From Nocardia niigatensis NBRC 100131 (GTDB lineage: Bacteria; Actinomycetota; Actinomycetes; Mycobacteriales; Mycobacteriaceae), in assembly GCF_000308655.1 (NCBI RefSeq), contig NZ_BAGC01000061.1, positions 1 through 64,000 on the forward strand: a stretch of 64,000 nt of DNA, written 5' to 3'. This document shows positions 7,585 through 14,693 of the stretch, piece after piece; within the stretch, counting starts at the first letter, position 1, and each line of letters opens with the position of its first letter. The position numbers were made by a program, and so were the translations under genes. Under the pieces are notes generated by a model. The model was not told the origin of the DNA. It saw only the letters and a program-made list of their open reading frames with translations, and made no database searches.

Positions 7585-8462
7585 TAGTTGCGGTTTCCAC
7601 CAGCCATCTCCTCGAGGCGGGCGATACGGTCCGCCATCGGGGGGTGGGTGGAGAACCAGCGCGCCATGCGATCGCCGTCCCGGAAGGGGTTGGCGATCAT
7701 CAGGTGTGACTGAGCGGTCAGCTGGGGCTCGGGGGGCAGCGGGGCGGCCTGGGTGCCGCGTTCCAGCTTGCGCAGGGCCGACGCGAGGGCCAGGGGGTCG
7801 CCGGTGAGTTCGGCGCCGTCCTGGTCGGCCTGAAACTCCCGGGAACGGGAGACGGCCAGCTTGATGAGCGAGGCCGCGATCGGGCCCAGCAGCGAAACCA
7901 GCAGGATGCCAATGATGTTCGGGCCCTCGCCGTCGCGGTTGCCGCCGAAGGCGCCGGCGAAGAAGGCCAGGTTCGCCAGACCCGAGATGACCGAGGCGAG
8001 CGCGCCCGCCACCGACGAGATCAGGATGTCGCGGTTGTAGACGTGCGAGAGTTCGTGGCCCAGGACCGCGCGAAGTTCCCGTTCGTCGAGGATCTGCAGG
8101 ATGCCGGTGGTGCAGCAGACCGCGGCATTGCGCGGATTGCGGCCGGTGGCAAAGGCATTCGGCGCGTTGGTGGGGCTGATGTAGAGCCGCGGCATGGGTT
8201 GCCTTGCGGCCGTGGCCAACTCGCGCACGATGCGGTACATGGCCGGAGCTTCCAGCTCGGTCACCGGCTGCGCGTGCATGGCCTTCAAGGCCAGCTTGTC
8301 GCTGTTGAAGTAGGCGTAGGCGTTCATGCCCACGGCCAGCAGGATCGACAGGATCAGGATCGTCGGATTCCGGAACAGCGCCCCGGCGAACACGATCAAC
8401 GCCGACATACCGACCAAGAGGCCGAACGTCTTCAGCCCGTTCGCATACCCGTGACTGTGCAT
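7581..8462 (-). CDS. htpX: Membrane zinc metalloprotease HtpX
   Basis: HtpX is an M48 integral-membrane protease that degrades misfolded membrane proteins. Two N-terminal hydrophobic segments (LLVGMSALIVFAGAL; ILILSILLAVGMNAYAYF) precede the zinc motif HELSH within AVLGHELSHVYNRD. Two further hydrophobic segments follow, then the distal glutamate region SRSREFQADQDGAEL. At 293 residues it is of normal length. Its start ATG at 8460-8462 lies four bases after the GGAGGG end of palindromic repeat copy B, which appears to supply the ribosome-binding site. The neighbour order htpX - prenyl synthase - menJ - menG matches mycobacteria. Confidence 0.96.
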   Translation of the reverse strand: MHSHGYANGLKTFGLLVGMSALIVFAGALFRNPTILILSILLAVGMNAYAYFNSDKLALKAMHAQPVTELEAPAMYRIVRELATAARQPMPRLYISPTNAPNAFATGRNPRNAAVCCTTGILQILDERELRAVLGHELSHVYNRDILISSVAGALASVISGLANLAFFAGAFGGNRDGEGPNIIGILLVSLLGPIAASLIKLAVSRSREFQADQDGAELTGDPLALASALRKLERGTQAAPLPPEPQLTAQSHLMIANPFRDGDRMARWFSTHPPMADRIARLEEMAGGNRNY

Positions 8463-8465
8463 CTT

Positions 8466-8582
8466 GCCCTCCGCTTCGCTCCGGGCGGGTTCGCGGCCCG
8501 GGAGATCTCGTTCTTCCCTCCCTCCGCTCCTCCGCTTCGCTCCCCCGCTCCGCTCAGTCCAGAACGAGACGGGCCGCGAACC
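8466..8582 (-). repeat. GTTCGCGGCCC palindromic repeat, copy B
   Basis: Read on the minus strand, the element begins GGTTCGCGGCCCGTCTCG and ends with the right arm GGGCCGCGAACC plus the tail GGAGCGAAGCGGAGGGC. The tail stops four bases before the htpX ATG, so GGAGGG is positioned as its Shine-Dalgarno sequence. The inner arms and the purine-rich centre match copies A and D. Confidence 0.85.
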
Positions 8583-8653
8583 ACGTTGTGGCGCCCATCA
8601 GGGCAGGTACACCAGATCAACGATAGATGTCACGGAGGGGTTCCCCAGGATCC

Positions 8654-9676
8654 TCAGCCGACGCGTTCGATGGTGTAGCGGACCAGGTGTTCCAGGGCCT
8701 CGTTGGCCGGGCCGCCGGGAAGGGCGGAGAGTTCGGCGTGGGCGATGTCGGCGTAGCCGTGCAGCTTCTCCTTGGCCAGCACCAGGCCGCGCGAGCGGGA
8801 CAGCAGGTAGAGGGCCTCGTCGACCTCGGTGTCGGTCTGCAGCGGCCTGGCCAGCAGCTTGCGCAGGCGGTCGCCCTCGGCGCCCTCGTCGCGCAGTGCG
8901 TAGAGGACCGGCAGGGTGTGGACGCCCTCGCGCAGGTCGGTGCCCGGGGTCTTGCCGGACTGCTCGGACACCGAAGAGATGTCGATGATGTCGTCGGCGA
9001 TCTGGAAGGCGGTGCCGACGGCGTCGCCGAGGCGGGCCAGCCGTTCCACGTGGTCGCGGTCGGCGCCGGAGAAGGTGCCGCCGAAGCGGCCGGCGGCGGC
9101 GATCAGCGAGCCGGTCTTCTCCCACACCACGCGCAGGTAGTGCTCGACCGGGTCCTGGGACTGCCGGGCGCCGATGGTCTCCCGCATCTGGCCGGTGACC
9201 AGCTCGGCGAAGGTCTCGGCGATGATGCGGACCGCGTCCGGGCCGAGGGTGGAGACCAGGCGGGAGGCGTGCGCGAACAGGTAGTCGCCGGCCAGGATGG
9301 CGACGCTGTTGCCCCAGCGCGAGTTCACGCTGGGGGCGCCGCGGCGCATGGAGGCCTCGTCCATGACGTCGTCGTGGTAGAGGGTGGCCAGGTGCACGAG
9401 CTCCACCACCGTGCCGGCGGTGACCAGGTCGGGGCTGGCCGGGTCGGGGCCCAGCTGACCGGTCAGGATGGTGAACAGGGGCCGGAACCGCTTGCCGCCG
9501 GCCTTGGCCAGGTGCAGCGCCGCTTCCTGCAGGAACTCCTCGCCGTCGGACAGCTCGGTGATCAGCAGATCCTCGACCTCGATCAGGCCCTTGCGCACGG
9601 TCGCAGCGAGCTCGGGATCGCCCAGATCCACCCCCGCGACCACGGTGCTCTCCTCGCTCACAGCTGATGCGCTCAT
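8654..9676 (-). CDS. Polyprenyl diphosphate synthase (GrcC-like)
   Basis: This all-trans polyprenyl diphosphate synthase of 340 residues condenses isopentenyl diphosphate to make the long isoprenoid chain, probably the menaquinone side chain given its neighbours. It carries the first aspartate-rich motif in LYHDDVMDEASMRRG and the second in QIADDIIDISS. The GGKRFRPLF segment binds the homoallylic substrate. I chose ATG at 9674-9676, with GGAG upstream; a longer in-frame start exists. It is divergent from menJ, and repeat copy C lies in the gap. Chain length cannot be read from the sequence. Confidence 0.93.
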   Translation of the reverse strand: MSASAVSEESTVVAGVDLGDPELAATVRKGLIEVEDLLITELSDGEEFLQEAALHLAKAGGKRFRPLFTILTGQLGPDPASPDLVTAGTVVELVHLATLYHDDVMDEASMRRGAPSVNSRWGNSVAILAGDYLFAHASRLVSTLGPDAVRIIAETFAELVTGQMRETIGARQSQDPVEHYLRVVWEKTGSLIAAAGRFGGTFSGADRDHVERLARLGDAVGTAFQIADDIIDISSVSEQSGKTPGTDLREGVHTLPVLYALRDEGAEGDRLRKLLARPLQTDTEVDEALYLLSRSRGLVLAKEKLHGYADIAHAELSALPGGPANEALEHLVRYTIERVG

Positions 9677-9789
9677 TTCATCTCCCAGTGCCGCGTCCGA
9701 CCCCACGCCAAAGAACCTAGCGTGTGGAGCGATCACCCCCTATGCACACCACCGTAGTGCGACGCACGAAACACTGCTGTGTTGGATTC

Positions 9790-9927
9790 GCCCTCCGCTT
9801 CGCTCCGGGCGGGGTTCGCGGCCCCGAGGTCTCGATTCTTCCCTCCCCCGCTCCTCAGCTTCGCTCTCGGTTCCGCGTTGAGCGCGGAGCGGCGGAGCGC
9901 AGTCCAGAATCGAGACGGCCGCGAACC
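9790..9927 (-). repeat. GTTCGCGGCCC palindromic repeat, copy C
   Basis: Same orientation as copy B. Minus-strand arms begin GGTTCGCGGCCGTCTCGATT and end GGGGCCGCGAACC with the tail GGAGCGAAGCGGAGGGC. The centre is diverged, with a GCGGAGCGGCGGAGCGC segment. It occupies the 348-base gap between the divergent prenyl synthase and menJ genes; its tail is about 114 bases before the synthase start. Confidence 0.85.
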
Positions 9928-10024
9928 TTTGGGCGGATCTTGTTCGGGCAGTCCGTGCTGGGGGATCCACGGTGGAGGTGGACCGCGTCGACAGCGATTG
10001 TGATGTGCTGCAAGTATTGATCGC

Positions 10025-11299
10025 ATGGGTTCACCGGAACACGCGCCCGAGCAGGGGAAATCATCGGATGTTCTGCCCGCGCACGCCGAGGTCCTGGTCG
10101 TGGGGGCGGGGCCGGCCGGGTCCGCGGCGGCGGCCTGGGCCGCGCGCATGGGACGGGATGTGCTGCTGACCGATTCCGCGGTGTTCCCGCGCGACAAAAC
10201 CTGCGGTGACGGGCTGACCCCGCGCGCCACCGCCGAACTCGAGCATCTCGGGCTGGGCGACTGGGTGCGGGCGCACACGGTCAATCGCGGCTTGCGCATG
10301 GCCGGGTTCGGGCGGGAGGCGCTGCTGCCCTGGCCGGAGGGGTCGTTCCCGAGCTACGGAAGTGCCGTTCCGCGAACCGAACTCGACGACAAGCTGCGCG
10401 ACACCGCGATCAAGTCGGGCGCCCGGATGGTGGACGGGGCCAAGGTGGTGGAGGTGGCCCGCGAGGGCGACCGGGTCACCGGGGTGACCGTCAAGACCGA
10501 CGCCGGCCTGCGGGCGGTGTCGTGCGACGTGCTCATCGTGGCCGACGGGGTGCGCTCCCCCGTCGGAAAGCTGCTGGGCCGCACCTGGCATCGCCAGTAC
10601 GCGTACGGGACGGCGGCGCGCGCCTACATCAAATCCGAACGCAGTGACGACGAGTGGATCACCTCGCATCTCGAATTGCGGGACGCGAACGGGGAATTGA
10701 TTCCCGGCTACGGCTGGGTTTTCCCGCTCGGAAATGGCGAGGTGAATATCGGCGTCGGTTCGCTCGCCACCGAAAAGCGGCCGTCGCATATCGCGTTGAA
10801 ATCGCTACTGCAGCACTATGTTTCGCTGCGTCGCCCGGAATGGAAATTCGAGGGGGAGGCGCGGGCGGTCGCGTCGGCGCTGCTGCCGATGGGCGGCGCG
10901 GTGTCGAATCTGGCCGGGCGCAACTGGGCGCTGGTCGGTGATGCCGCCGGGTGCGTGAATCCGCTCAACGGCGAGGGCATCGACTACGGCCTGGAGGGCG
11001 GGCACATGCTCACCGGGATCCTGGATCAGTCGGATCTGACCCACATCTGGCCGGAACTGCTGCGCGAGCGCTACGGCCGCACCTATTCGGTGGCGCGGCG
11101 GCTGGCGGGGCTGGCCACCCATCCGCGGACGGTGCCGCTGGGCGGGCCGCCGATGATGCGGTCGAAGCTGTTGCAGCGCACAGCCGTCCGGGTGATGGGC
11201 AATCTGGTCACCGACGAGGACATGGATCTGACCGCCCGGCTGTGGCGGGGCGCGGGCCGGGCCTCGATGCGTTTCGACAAGATCCAGCCGTTCTCGTGA
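10025..11299 (+). CDS. menJ: Menaquinone reductase MenJ (geranylgeranyl reductase family)
   Basis: This FAD enzyme should saturate one isoprene unit of menaquinone. The N-terminal Rossmann motif is VLVVGAGPAGSAAAAWAAR, followed by the flavoprotein signature FPRDKTCGDGLTPRA. The second FAD motif is LVGDAAGCVNPLNGEGIDYG. Its 424 residues are typical. In mycobacteria MenJ (Rv0561c) lies beside the prenyl synthase and menG, as here. The stop overlaps the start of the AraC-type gene (GTGA), so they are likely cotranscribed. The alternative is another family reductase acting on phospholipid or chlorophyll-like substrates, unlikely in this context. Confidence 0.92.
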   Translation: MGSPEHAPEQGKSSDVLPAHAEVLVVGAGPAGSAAAAWAARMGRDVLLTDSAVFPRDKTCGDGLTPRATAELEHLGLGDWVRAHTVNRGLRMAGFGREALLPWPEGSFPSYGSAVPRTELDDKLRDTAIKSGARMVDGAKVVEVAREGDRVTGVTVKTDAGLRAVSCDVLIVADGVRSPVGKLLGRTWHRQYAYGTAARAYIKSERSDDEWITSHLELRDANGELIPGYGWVFPLGNGEVNIGVGSLATEKRPSHIALKSLLQHYVSLRRPEWKFEGEARAVASALLPMGGAVSNLAGRNWALVGDAAGCVNPLNGEGIDYGLEGGHMLTGILDQSDLTHIWPELLRERYGRTYSVARRLAGLATHPRTVPLGGPPMMRSKLLQRTAVRVMGNLVTDEDMDLTARLWRGAGRASMRFDKIQPFS

Positions 11300-11715
11300 A
11301 CGGCCGGCCGGTTCCCGCGGAGCTGCTGCCGCAGCTGCGGCGAGCGCGGGATCTGGCCGACCGGCACTACGCGGAGCCGCTGGATCTGGACAGTCTGGCG
11401 GCGGCCGCGGGGGTGTCGAAGTATCACTTCCTGCGGTGCTTCGCCGCGACCTACGGCAAGACCCCGGCGGTGTATCTCGCCGAGCGCCGGATCGAGCGGG
11501 CGCAGGATCTGCTGCGGGCCACCAATGTGACGGTGACCGAGGCCTGCATGCTGGTCGGCTACAGCAGTCTCGGTTCGTTCAGCAGCAAGTTCACCGAGCT
11601 GGTAGGGATGTCGCCCTCGGAGTATCAGGCGAAGTTCGCCGCCGAGGGCGCACCCCATATTCCAGGCTGCTACATCTTCATGCACGGTCTCTCGGACCGG
11701 AAACCGCCTGTGTAG
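11296..11715 (+). CDS. Small AraC-type helix-turn-helix regulator
   Basis: This 139-residue protein is little more than an AraC DNA-binding domain. Two HTH segments are visible: LDSLAAAAGVSKYHFLRCF and ATNVTVTEACMLVGYSSLGSF, the latter continuing into SSKFTELVGMSPSEYQ. No N-terminal ligand domain is present. The GTG start at 11296 overlaps the menJ stop. It precedes a decayed small gene and a VOC-family gene; AraC/VOC pairs are common in actinobacteria, so the VOC gene is a plausible target. What it senses, if anything, cannot be seen. Confidence 0.88.
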   Translation: MNGRPVPAELLPQLRRARDLADRHYAEPLDLDSLAAAAGVSKYHFLRCFAATYGKTPAVYLAERRIERAQDLLRATNVTVTEACMLVGYSSLGSFSSKFTELVGMSPSEYQAKFAAEGAPHIPGCYIFMHGLSDRKPPV

Positions 11716-11718
11716 CAG

Positions 11719-11967
11719 CTACCTCGAGGGCGGCACGCGCAGGCCGGCCTTGTCGGTGGAGAGGGCCGGCGAACTGATGTACTGGATCTCGCCCTCCGGT
11801 CCCGGCCGCGCCGAGGCGATCATGCCGGGGGCGCTCGAGCTCCATGCCGGTGACGACGCGGGTGAGGGTGTCACCCGACGGGTTGCCGTGCTCGTCGTAC
11901 CTGGGCAGGTCGATGCCGTCGTGGTCGCGGCACAGGTAGTACCCACCCTTGGTGAGGATGTGAACTG
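11719..11967 (-). pseudogene. Frameshifted small gene, unknown function
   Basis: On the minus strand one frame reads HILTKGGYYLCRDHDGIDLP and continues RYDEHGNPSGDTLTRVVTGM. It then enters a different frame that reads GMIASARPGPEGEIQYISSP and ends LSTDKAGLRVPPSR. The switch lies at a run of five identical bases near 11828-11832, typical of an indel or a sequencing error. No ATG/GTG/TTG start with a ribosome-binding site is obvious. I do not recognise the family. Confidence 0.5.
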
Positions 11968-12037
11968 AGCTGTCCGAGCGTGAATCGCGCAATTTCGGAG
12001 AAGCCCGCGAACCCCGGCCGTCCATAGCCTGGAGGCC

Positions 12038-12487
12038 ATGACGATCATCACCAATGTCTCGCTCGTGACCGTGTATGTGACCGATCAGACCGCCGCCAAG
12101 GAGTGGTACATCGACAAGCTGGGCTTCGCCGAGGGCAGCGACGTGACCATGGGCGACAACGGCTTCCGCTGGGTGACCGTGGTGCACCCCGACCACCCGG
12201 AGCTCGAGATCACCCTGATGATCCCCGGTCCCCCGCTGGACGACACCCTGGCCGAGGCCATCCGGCGCTCCCTCGCCAATGGCACGCACGGCGCGCTGGG
12301 CCTGCGAACCGACAACTGCCAGAAGGCTTTCGAGGAGCTCACCGCGAAGGGTGTGGAATTCGTCCAGCCGCCCTCGGAGCGCCCCTACGGCGTGGAGGCC
12401 ATCGTCCGCGACAACTCCGGCAACTGGCTGGTCCTGGTCGAGCCGCGCGAATTCGATCCCGGCACGGCCCAGTTCGGCCCGGCGTAA
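12038..12487 (+). CDS. VOC-family (glyoxalase/dioxygenase fold) protein
   Basis: This 149-residue protein has the paired beta-alpha-beta-beta-beta modules of the vicinal oxygen chelate fold. The first begins NVSLVTVYVTDQTAAKEWYI and the second carries YGVEAIVRDNSGNWLVLVEP. Likely metal ligands include the second-module glutamate in LVLVEPRE. Members include glyoxalases, dioxygenases and antibiotic-binding proteins; the substrate cannot be assigned. It has a GGAGG two bases before the ATG, rather close. A hairpin terminator follows, shared with the convergent DUF2505 gene. Confidence 0.9.
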   Translation: MTIITNVSLVTVYVTDQTAAKEWYIDKLGFAEGSDVTMGDNGFRWVTVVHPDHPELEITLMIPGPPLDDTLAEAIRRSLANGTHGALGLRTDNCQKAFEELTAKGVEFVQPPSERPYGVEAIVRDNSGNWLVLVEPREFDPGTAQFGPA

Positions 12488-12493
12488 CCCGCT

Positions 12494-12525
12494 CCGTGGA
12501 TGCGGGACCACCCCCGCATCCACGG
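12494..12525 (+). terminator. Terminator between convergent genes
   Basis: Thirteen-bp arms (CCGTGGATGCGGG and complement) surround a short loop, followed by TTTACC on the plus strand. It begins seven bases after the VOC stop and lies ten bases before the end of the convergent DUF2505 gene. Confidence 0.8.
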
Positions 12526-12535
12526 TTTACCGGGA

Positions 12536-13039
12536 TCAGGCGTTCTGCGCGGCGAACCAGGATTCGACGGACTTGCGCTCGCTGTTCATGACCTTCTTGA
12601 GCAGGTTCTCGACCAGCGGTTCGATGGCCCCGCCGACCAGCGGGACCTTCACGTCGATCGTGCCGGTGGCCTCGATCTCGGAACCCTCGGCGGTGGGCCG
12701 CAATTCGAACGTGCCCGCCATCTCGGTGGTGATACCGCCGGAGCGGCCGTCGAAGCCGCCCTTGGCGACGCCGTTCTCGAGCGGACCCCAGGTGTCGGTG
12801 CGCTCGAGCATGAGCTCGCTCTTGAGGACCTTCTTGACGATGCCGGGAATCTGGTCTTCGGATGCTCTTTCGGTCATGTGGATCTGGATGGTGCCGGGGC
12901 CGTCCGGGTGGGTGAGCTCCAGCGTGGCGGTGGTCGCTTCGGCGAAGCGCGCCTGCCACATCTCATCATTGGTCAGTGCCCGGTGAAGCTCTTCGACCGG
13001 AACGCTGTACTGCACGGTGAAGCTGAATTTTCGGGACAT
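12536..13039 (-). CDS. DUF2505 family protein (SRPBCC-like)
   Basis: This 167-residue protein begins MSRKFSFTVQYSVPVEELHR and ends VMNSERKSVESWFAAQNA, the layout of the actinobacterial DUF2505 family. The fold is expected to be START/SRPBCC-like, with a hydrophobic cavity (TWGPLENGVAKGGFDG; GTIDVKVPLVGGAIEPLVEN). No catalytic residues can be named. I chose ATG at 13037-13039 because the match to the family starts there; upstream in-frame starts belong to unrelated sequence. It is divergent from the DUF3592 gene with only 39 bases between the starts. Confidence 0.85.
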   Translation of the reverse strand: MSRKFSFTVQYSVPVEELHRALTNDEMWQARFAEATTATLELTHPDGPGTIQIHMTERASEDQIPGIVKKVLKSELMLERTDTWGPLENGVAKGGFDGRSGGITTEMAGTFELRPTAEGSEIEATGTIDVKVPLVGGAIEPLVENLLKKVMNSERKSVESWFAAQNA

Positions 13040-13078
13040 GGCGAAGACCGTAGCCCAGCGATGGAATAGCCTGCTGAA

Positions 13079-13705
13079 GTGTCGGAAACTAGCCAGTCTG
13101 ATAGCGCAGCGAAGCGGAGCGACGATCCGACACCGCGCGCAGCGAAGCGGAGCGACGATCCGACACCGCGCGCAGCGAACCGGAACGAGCATCCGACACC
13201 GCGCCCAGCGAACCGGAACGAGCATCCGACACCGCGCCCCGAACAGGGGCGGGCGGTTCGGTTGCGGCGGGCTCGGATCGGGGTCGTGATCGCGGCGGCC
13301 ACCTTCAGCTTCCTGGCCGGCCTGCTGGTGCTGGCGGCCTGGCGCGACGACCACCTGATCAACTCCGACAAGGGCGTGACCAGCGCCGAAGTCCTCTCGG
13401 CGGGCACACTGCGGTCCGCGGTCATCTTCGTCACCCCCGACGGCGAGACACACAATCCGAAGACCGGGGTGCTGTACCCGACCAGGCTGACCGTCGGCGA
13501 GCGCATCAATGTCGAATACCGGCGCAGCGATCCGGATCTCGTGCGGGTGGCGGGTCGCGATGCGCGTGTCGCGATCGTGCCGGCGCTGTCGGTGATCGTG
13601 GTCTCGTGGGCCGTCGCCATCCCCGTGCTGTGGTTCCTCGGGGCGCCCCCGACCCGGTGGCCGAGCGCGCTCCGAGCACGACTGCGAACTAAGCTGCGGC
13701 AGTAG
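13079..13705 (+). CDS. DUF3592-like membrane protein with repetitive N-terminus
   Basis: This 208-residue protein has two transmembrane helices, near residues 67-85 (VIAAATFSFLAGLLVLAAW) and 165-185 (ALSVIVVSWAVAIPVLWFL). The roughly 80-residue extracytoplasmic loop between them resembles DUF3592 (LTVGERINVEYRRSDPDLVR). Residues about 8-52 are four 11-residue repeats of the type A(K/N)R(S/N)(D/E)xPTPR, encoded by 33-bp DNA repeats. The start is GTG at 13079, with CTGAAGT just upstream rather than a clear Shine-Dalgarno. Function unknown. Confidence 0.8.
   Translation: MSETSQSDSAAKRSDDPTPRAAKRSDDPTPRAANRNEHPTPRPANRNEHPTPRPEQGRAVRLRRARIGVVIAAATFSFLAGLLVLAAWRDDHLINSDKGVTSAEVLSAGTLRSAVIFVTPDGETHNPKTGVLYPTRLTVGERINVEYRRSDPDLVRVAGRDARVAIVPALSVIVVSWAVAIPVLWFLGAPPTRWPSALRARLRTKLRQ
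13104..13235 (+). repeat. Four tandem 33-bp units inside the DUF3592 gene
   Basis: Units start at 13104, 13137, 13170 and 13203. Units 1 and 2 are identical, and units 3 and 4 differ at one base. All share CAGCGAA and ATCCGACACCGC. The 33-bp period keeps the reading frame and encodes 11-residue Pro/Arg repeats. The AGCGAAGCGGAGCGA core resembles the purine-rich centre of the palindromic repeats. Confidence 0.9.
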
Positions 13706-13727
13706 AAGAACCCGGCCACCACCCACA

Positions 13728-13846
13728 GGTTCGCGGCCCGTCTCGATTCTGGACTGACGGAGCGGGGGGGAGCGAAGCGGAGGAGCGGAGGAGGGAAGAA
13801 TCGAGACCTCCGGGGCCGCGAACCCGCCCGGAGCGAAGCGGAGGGC
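13728..13846 (+). repeat. GTTCGCGGCCC palindromic repeat, copy D
   Basis: Outer arms GGTTCGCGGCCC and GGGCCGCGAACC, inner arms GTCTCGATTC and GAATCGAGAC, and a purine-rich centre are all clear. The tail GGAGCGAAGCGGAGGGC ends at 13846, three bases before the inferred menG start, placing GGAGGG as its Shine-Dalgarno sequence exactly as at htpX. Confidence 0.87.
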
Positions 13847-13849
13847 AAA

Positions 13850-14551
13850 ATTAACAGAGCATCGTTTCGGGCCCAGCTGGACAAGCAGCCGCGCGACGTC
13901 GCGTCGATGTTCGACGGAGTCGCCAAGCGGTATGACATCACCAACACGGTGCTGACCGGAGGCGTCGACTACTACTGGCGGCGGGTGACGCGGAAGGCGC
14001 TGGCGCTGCGCCCCGGAGAACGGGTGCTCGATCTCGCGGCGGGAACCGGTGTCTCGACGGTGGAGCTCGCCAAGTCCGGTGCGTGGTGCCTGGCCGCCGA
14101 CTTCTCCCAGGGCATGCTCGCGGCGGGCCGCTGGCGGAATGTGCCGATGGTGGCGGCCGACGCCATGGCCCTGCCCTTCGCCGACGATTCCTTCGACGCG
14201 GTCACCATCTCCTATGGGCTGCGCAATGTCTCCGACCCGGATCTGGCCCTGCGCGAGATGCTGCGGGTGACCAAGCCGGGCGGCCGGCTGGTGGTGGCCG
14301 AGTTCTCCACCCCGACCTTCGCGCCGTTCCGGACGGTGTACATGGAGTACCTGATGAAGGCGCTGCCGCGGGTGGCCACCGGGGTCAGCTCCAATCCGGA
14401 TGCCTACGTCTACCTGGCCGAATCCATCCGGGCCTGGCCGAACCAGCCGCAGCTGGCCATGCGCATCGCCGACGCGGGCTGGTCCGCGGTGCGGTGGCGC
14501 AATCTCACCGGCGGGATCGTGGCGCTGCACCGCGCCTACAAGCTGGGCTGA
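13850..14551 (+). CDS. menG: Demethylmenaquinone methyltransferase MenG (UbiE family), apparent ATT start
   Basis: This SAM-dependent enzyme methylates demethylmenaquinone in the last common step of menaquinone synthesis. The body contains MFDGVAKRYDITNTVLTGGV, the SAM motif VLDLAAGTGVSTVELAKSGA, and NPDAYVYLAESIRAWPNQPQ. The ATG at 13907 would truncate the conserved N-terminus: the in-frame sequence before it (RAQLDKQPRDVAS) matches the family. No ATG, GTG or TTG precedes it, but ATT at 13850 gives 233 residues, close to the 234 of the mycobacterial enzyme. It sits at the same spacing after a GGAGGG repeat tail as the htpX ATG. Function is firm; the ATT start is inferred. Confidence 0.93.
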   Translation: MNRASFRAQLDKQPRDVASMFDGVAKRYDITNTVLTGGVDYYWRRVTRKALALRPGERVLDLAAGTGVSTVELAKSGAWCLAADFSQGMLAAGRWRNVPMVAADAMALPFADDSFDAVTISYGLRNVSDPDLALREMLRVTKPGGRLVVAEFSTPTFAPFRTVYMEYLMKALPRVATGVSSNPDAYVYLAESIRAWPNQPQLAMRIADAGWSAVRWRNLTGGIVALHRAYKLG

Positions 14552-14693
14552 GCAGGGGCTGACCTGTGGCGTTCCTCACGGCAGCATCTTGACCTGGGCC
14601 TCACAGCCGCGAAAAACGGCGGTGAGGTGGATTGTCATCTGGCGATAACGTTCGGTAAATCCACCGCAACTCGGTGTGGCTTAACTCGGAACC

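Noticed and set aside
6688..13846. CRISPR array
   Set aside because: The repeats are long, palindromic and spaced kilobases apart by genes; there are no unique short spacers and no cas genes.
12536..14530. A 664-codon minus-strand frame
   Set aside because: Only the last 167 codons match DUF2505; the rest is antisense to the DUF3592 and menG genes and through the palindromic repeat.
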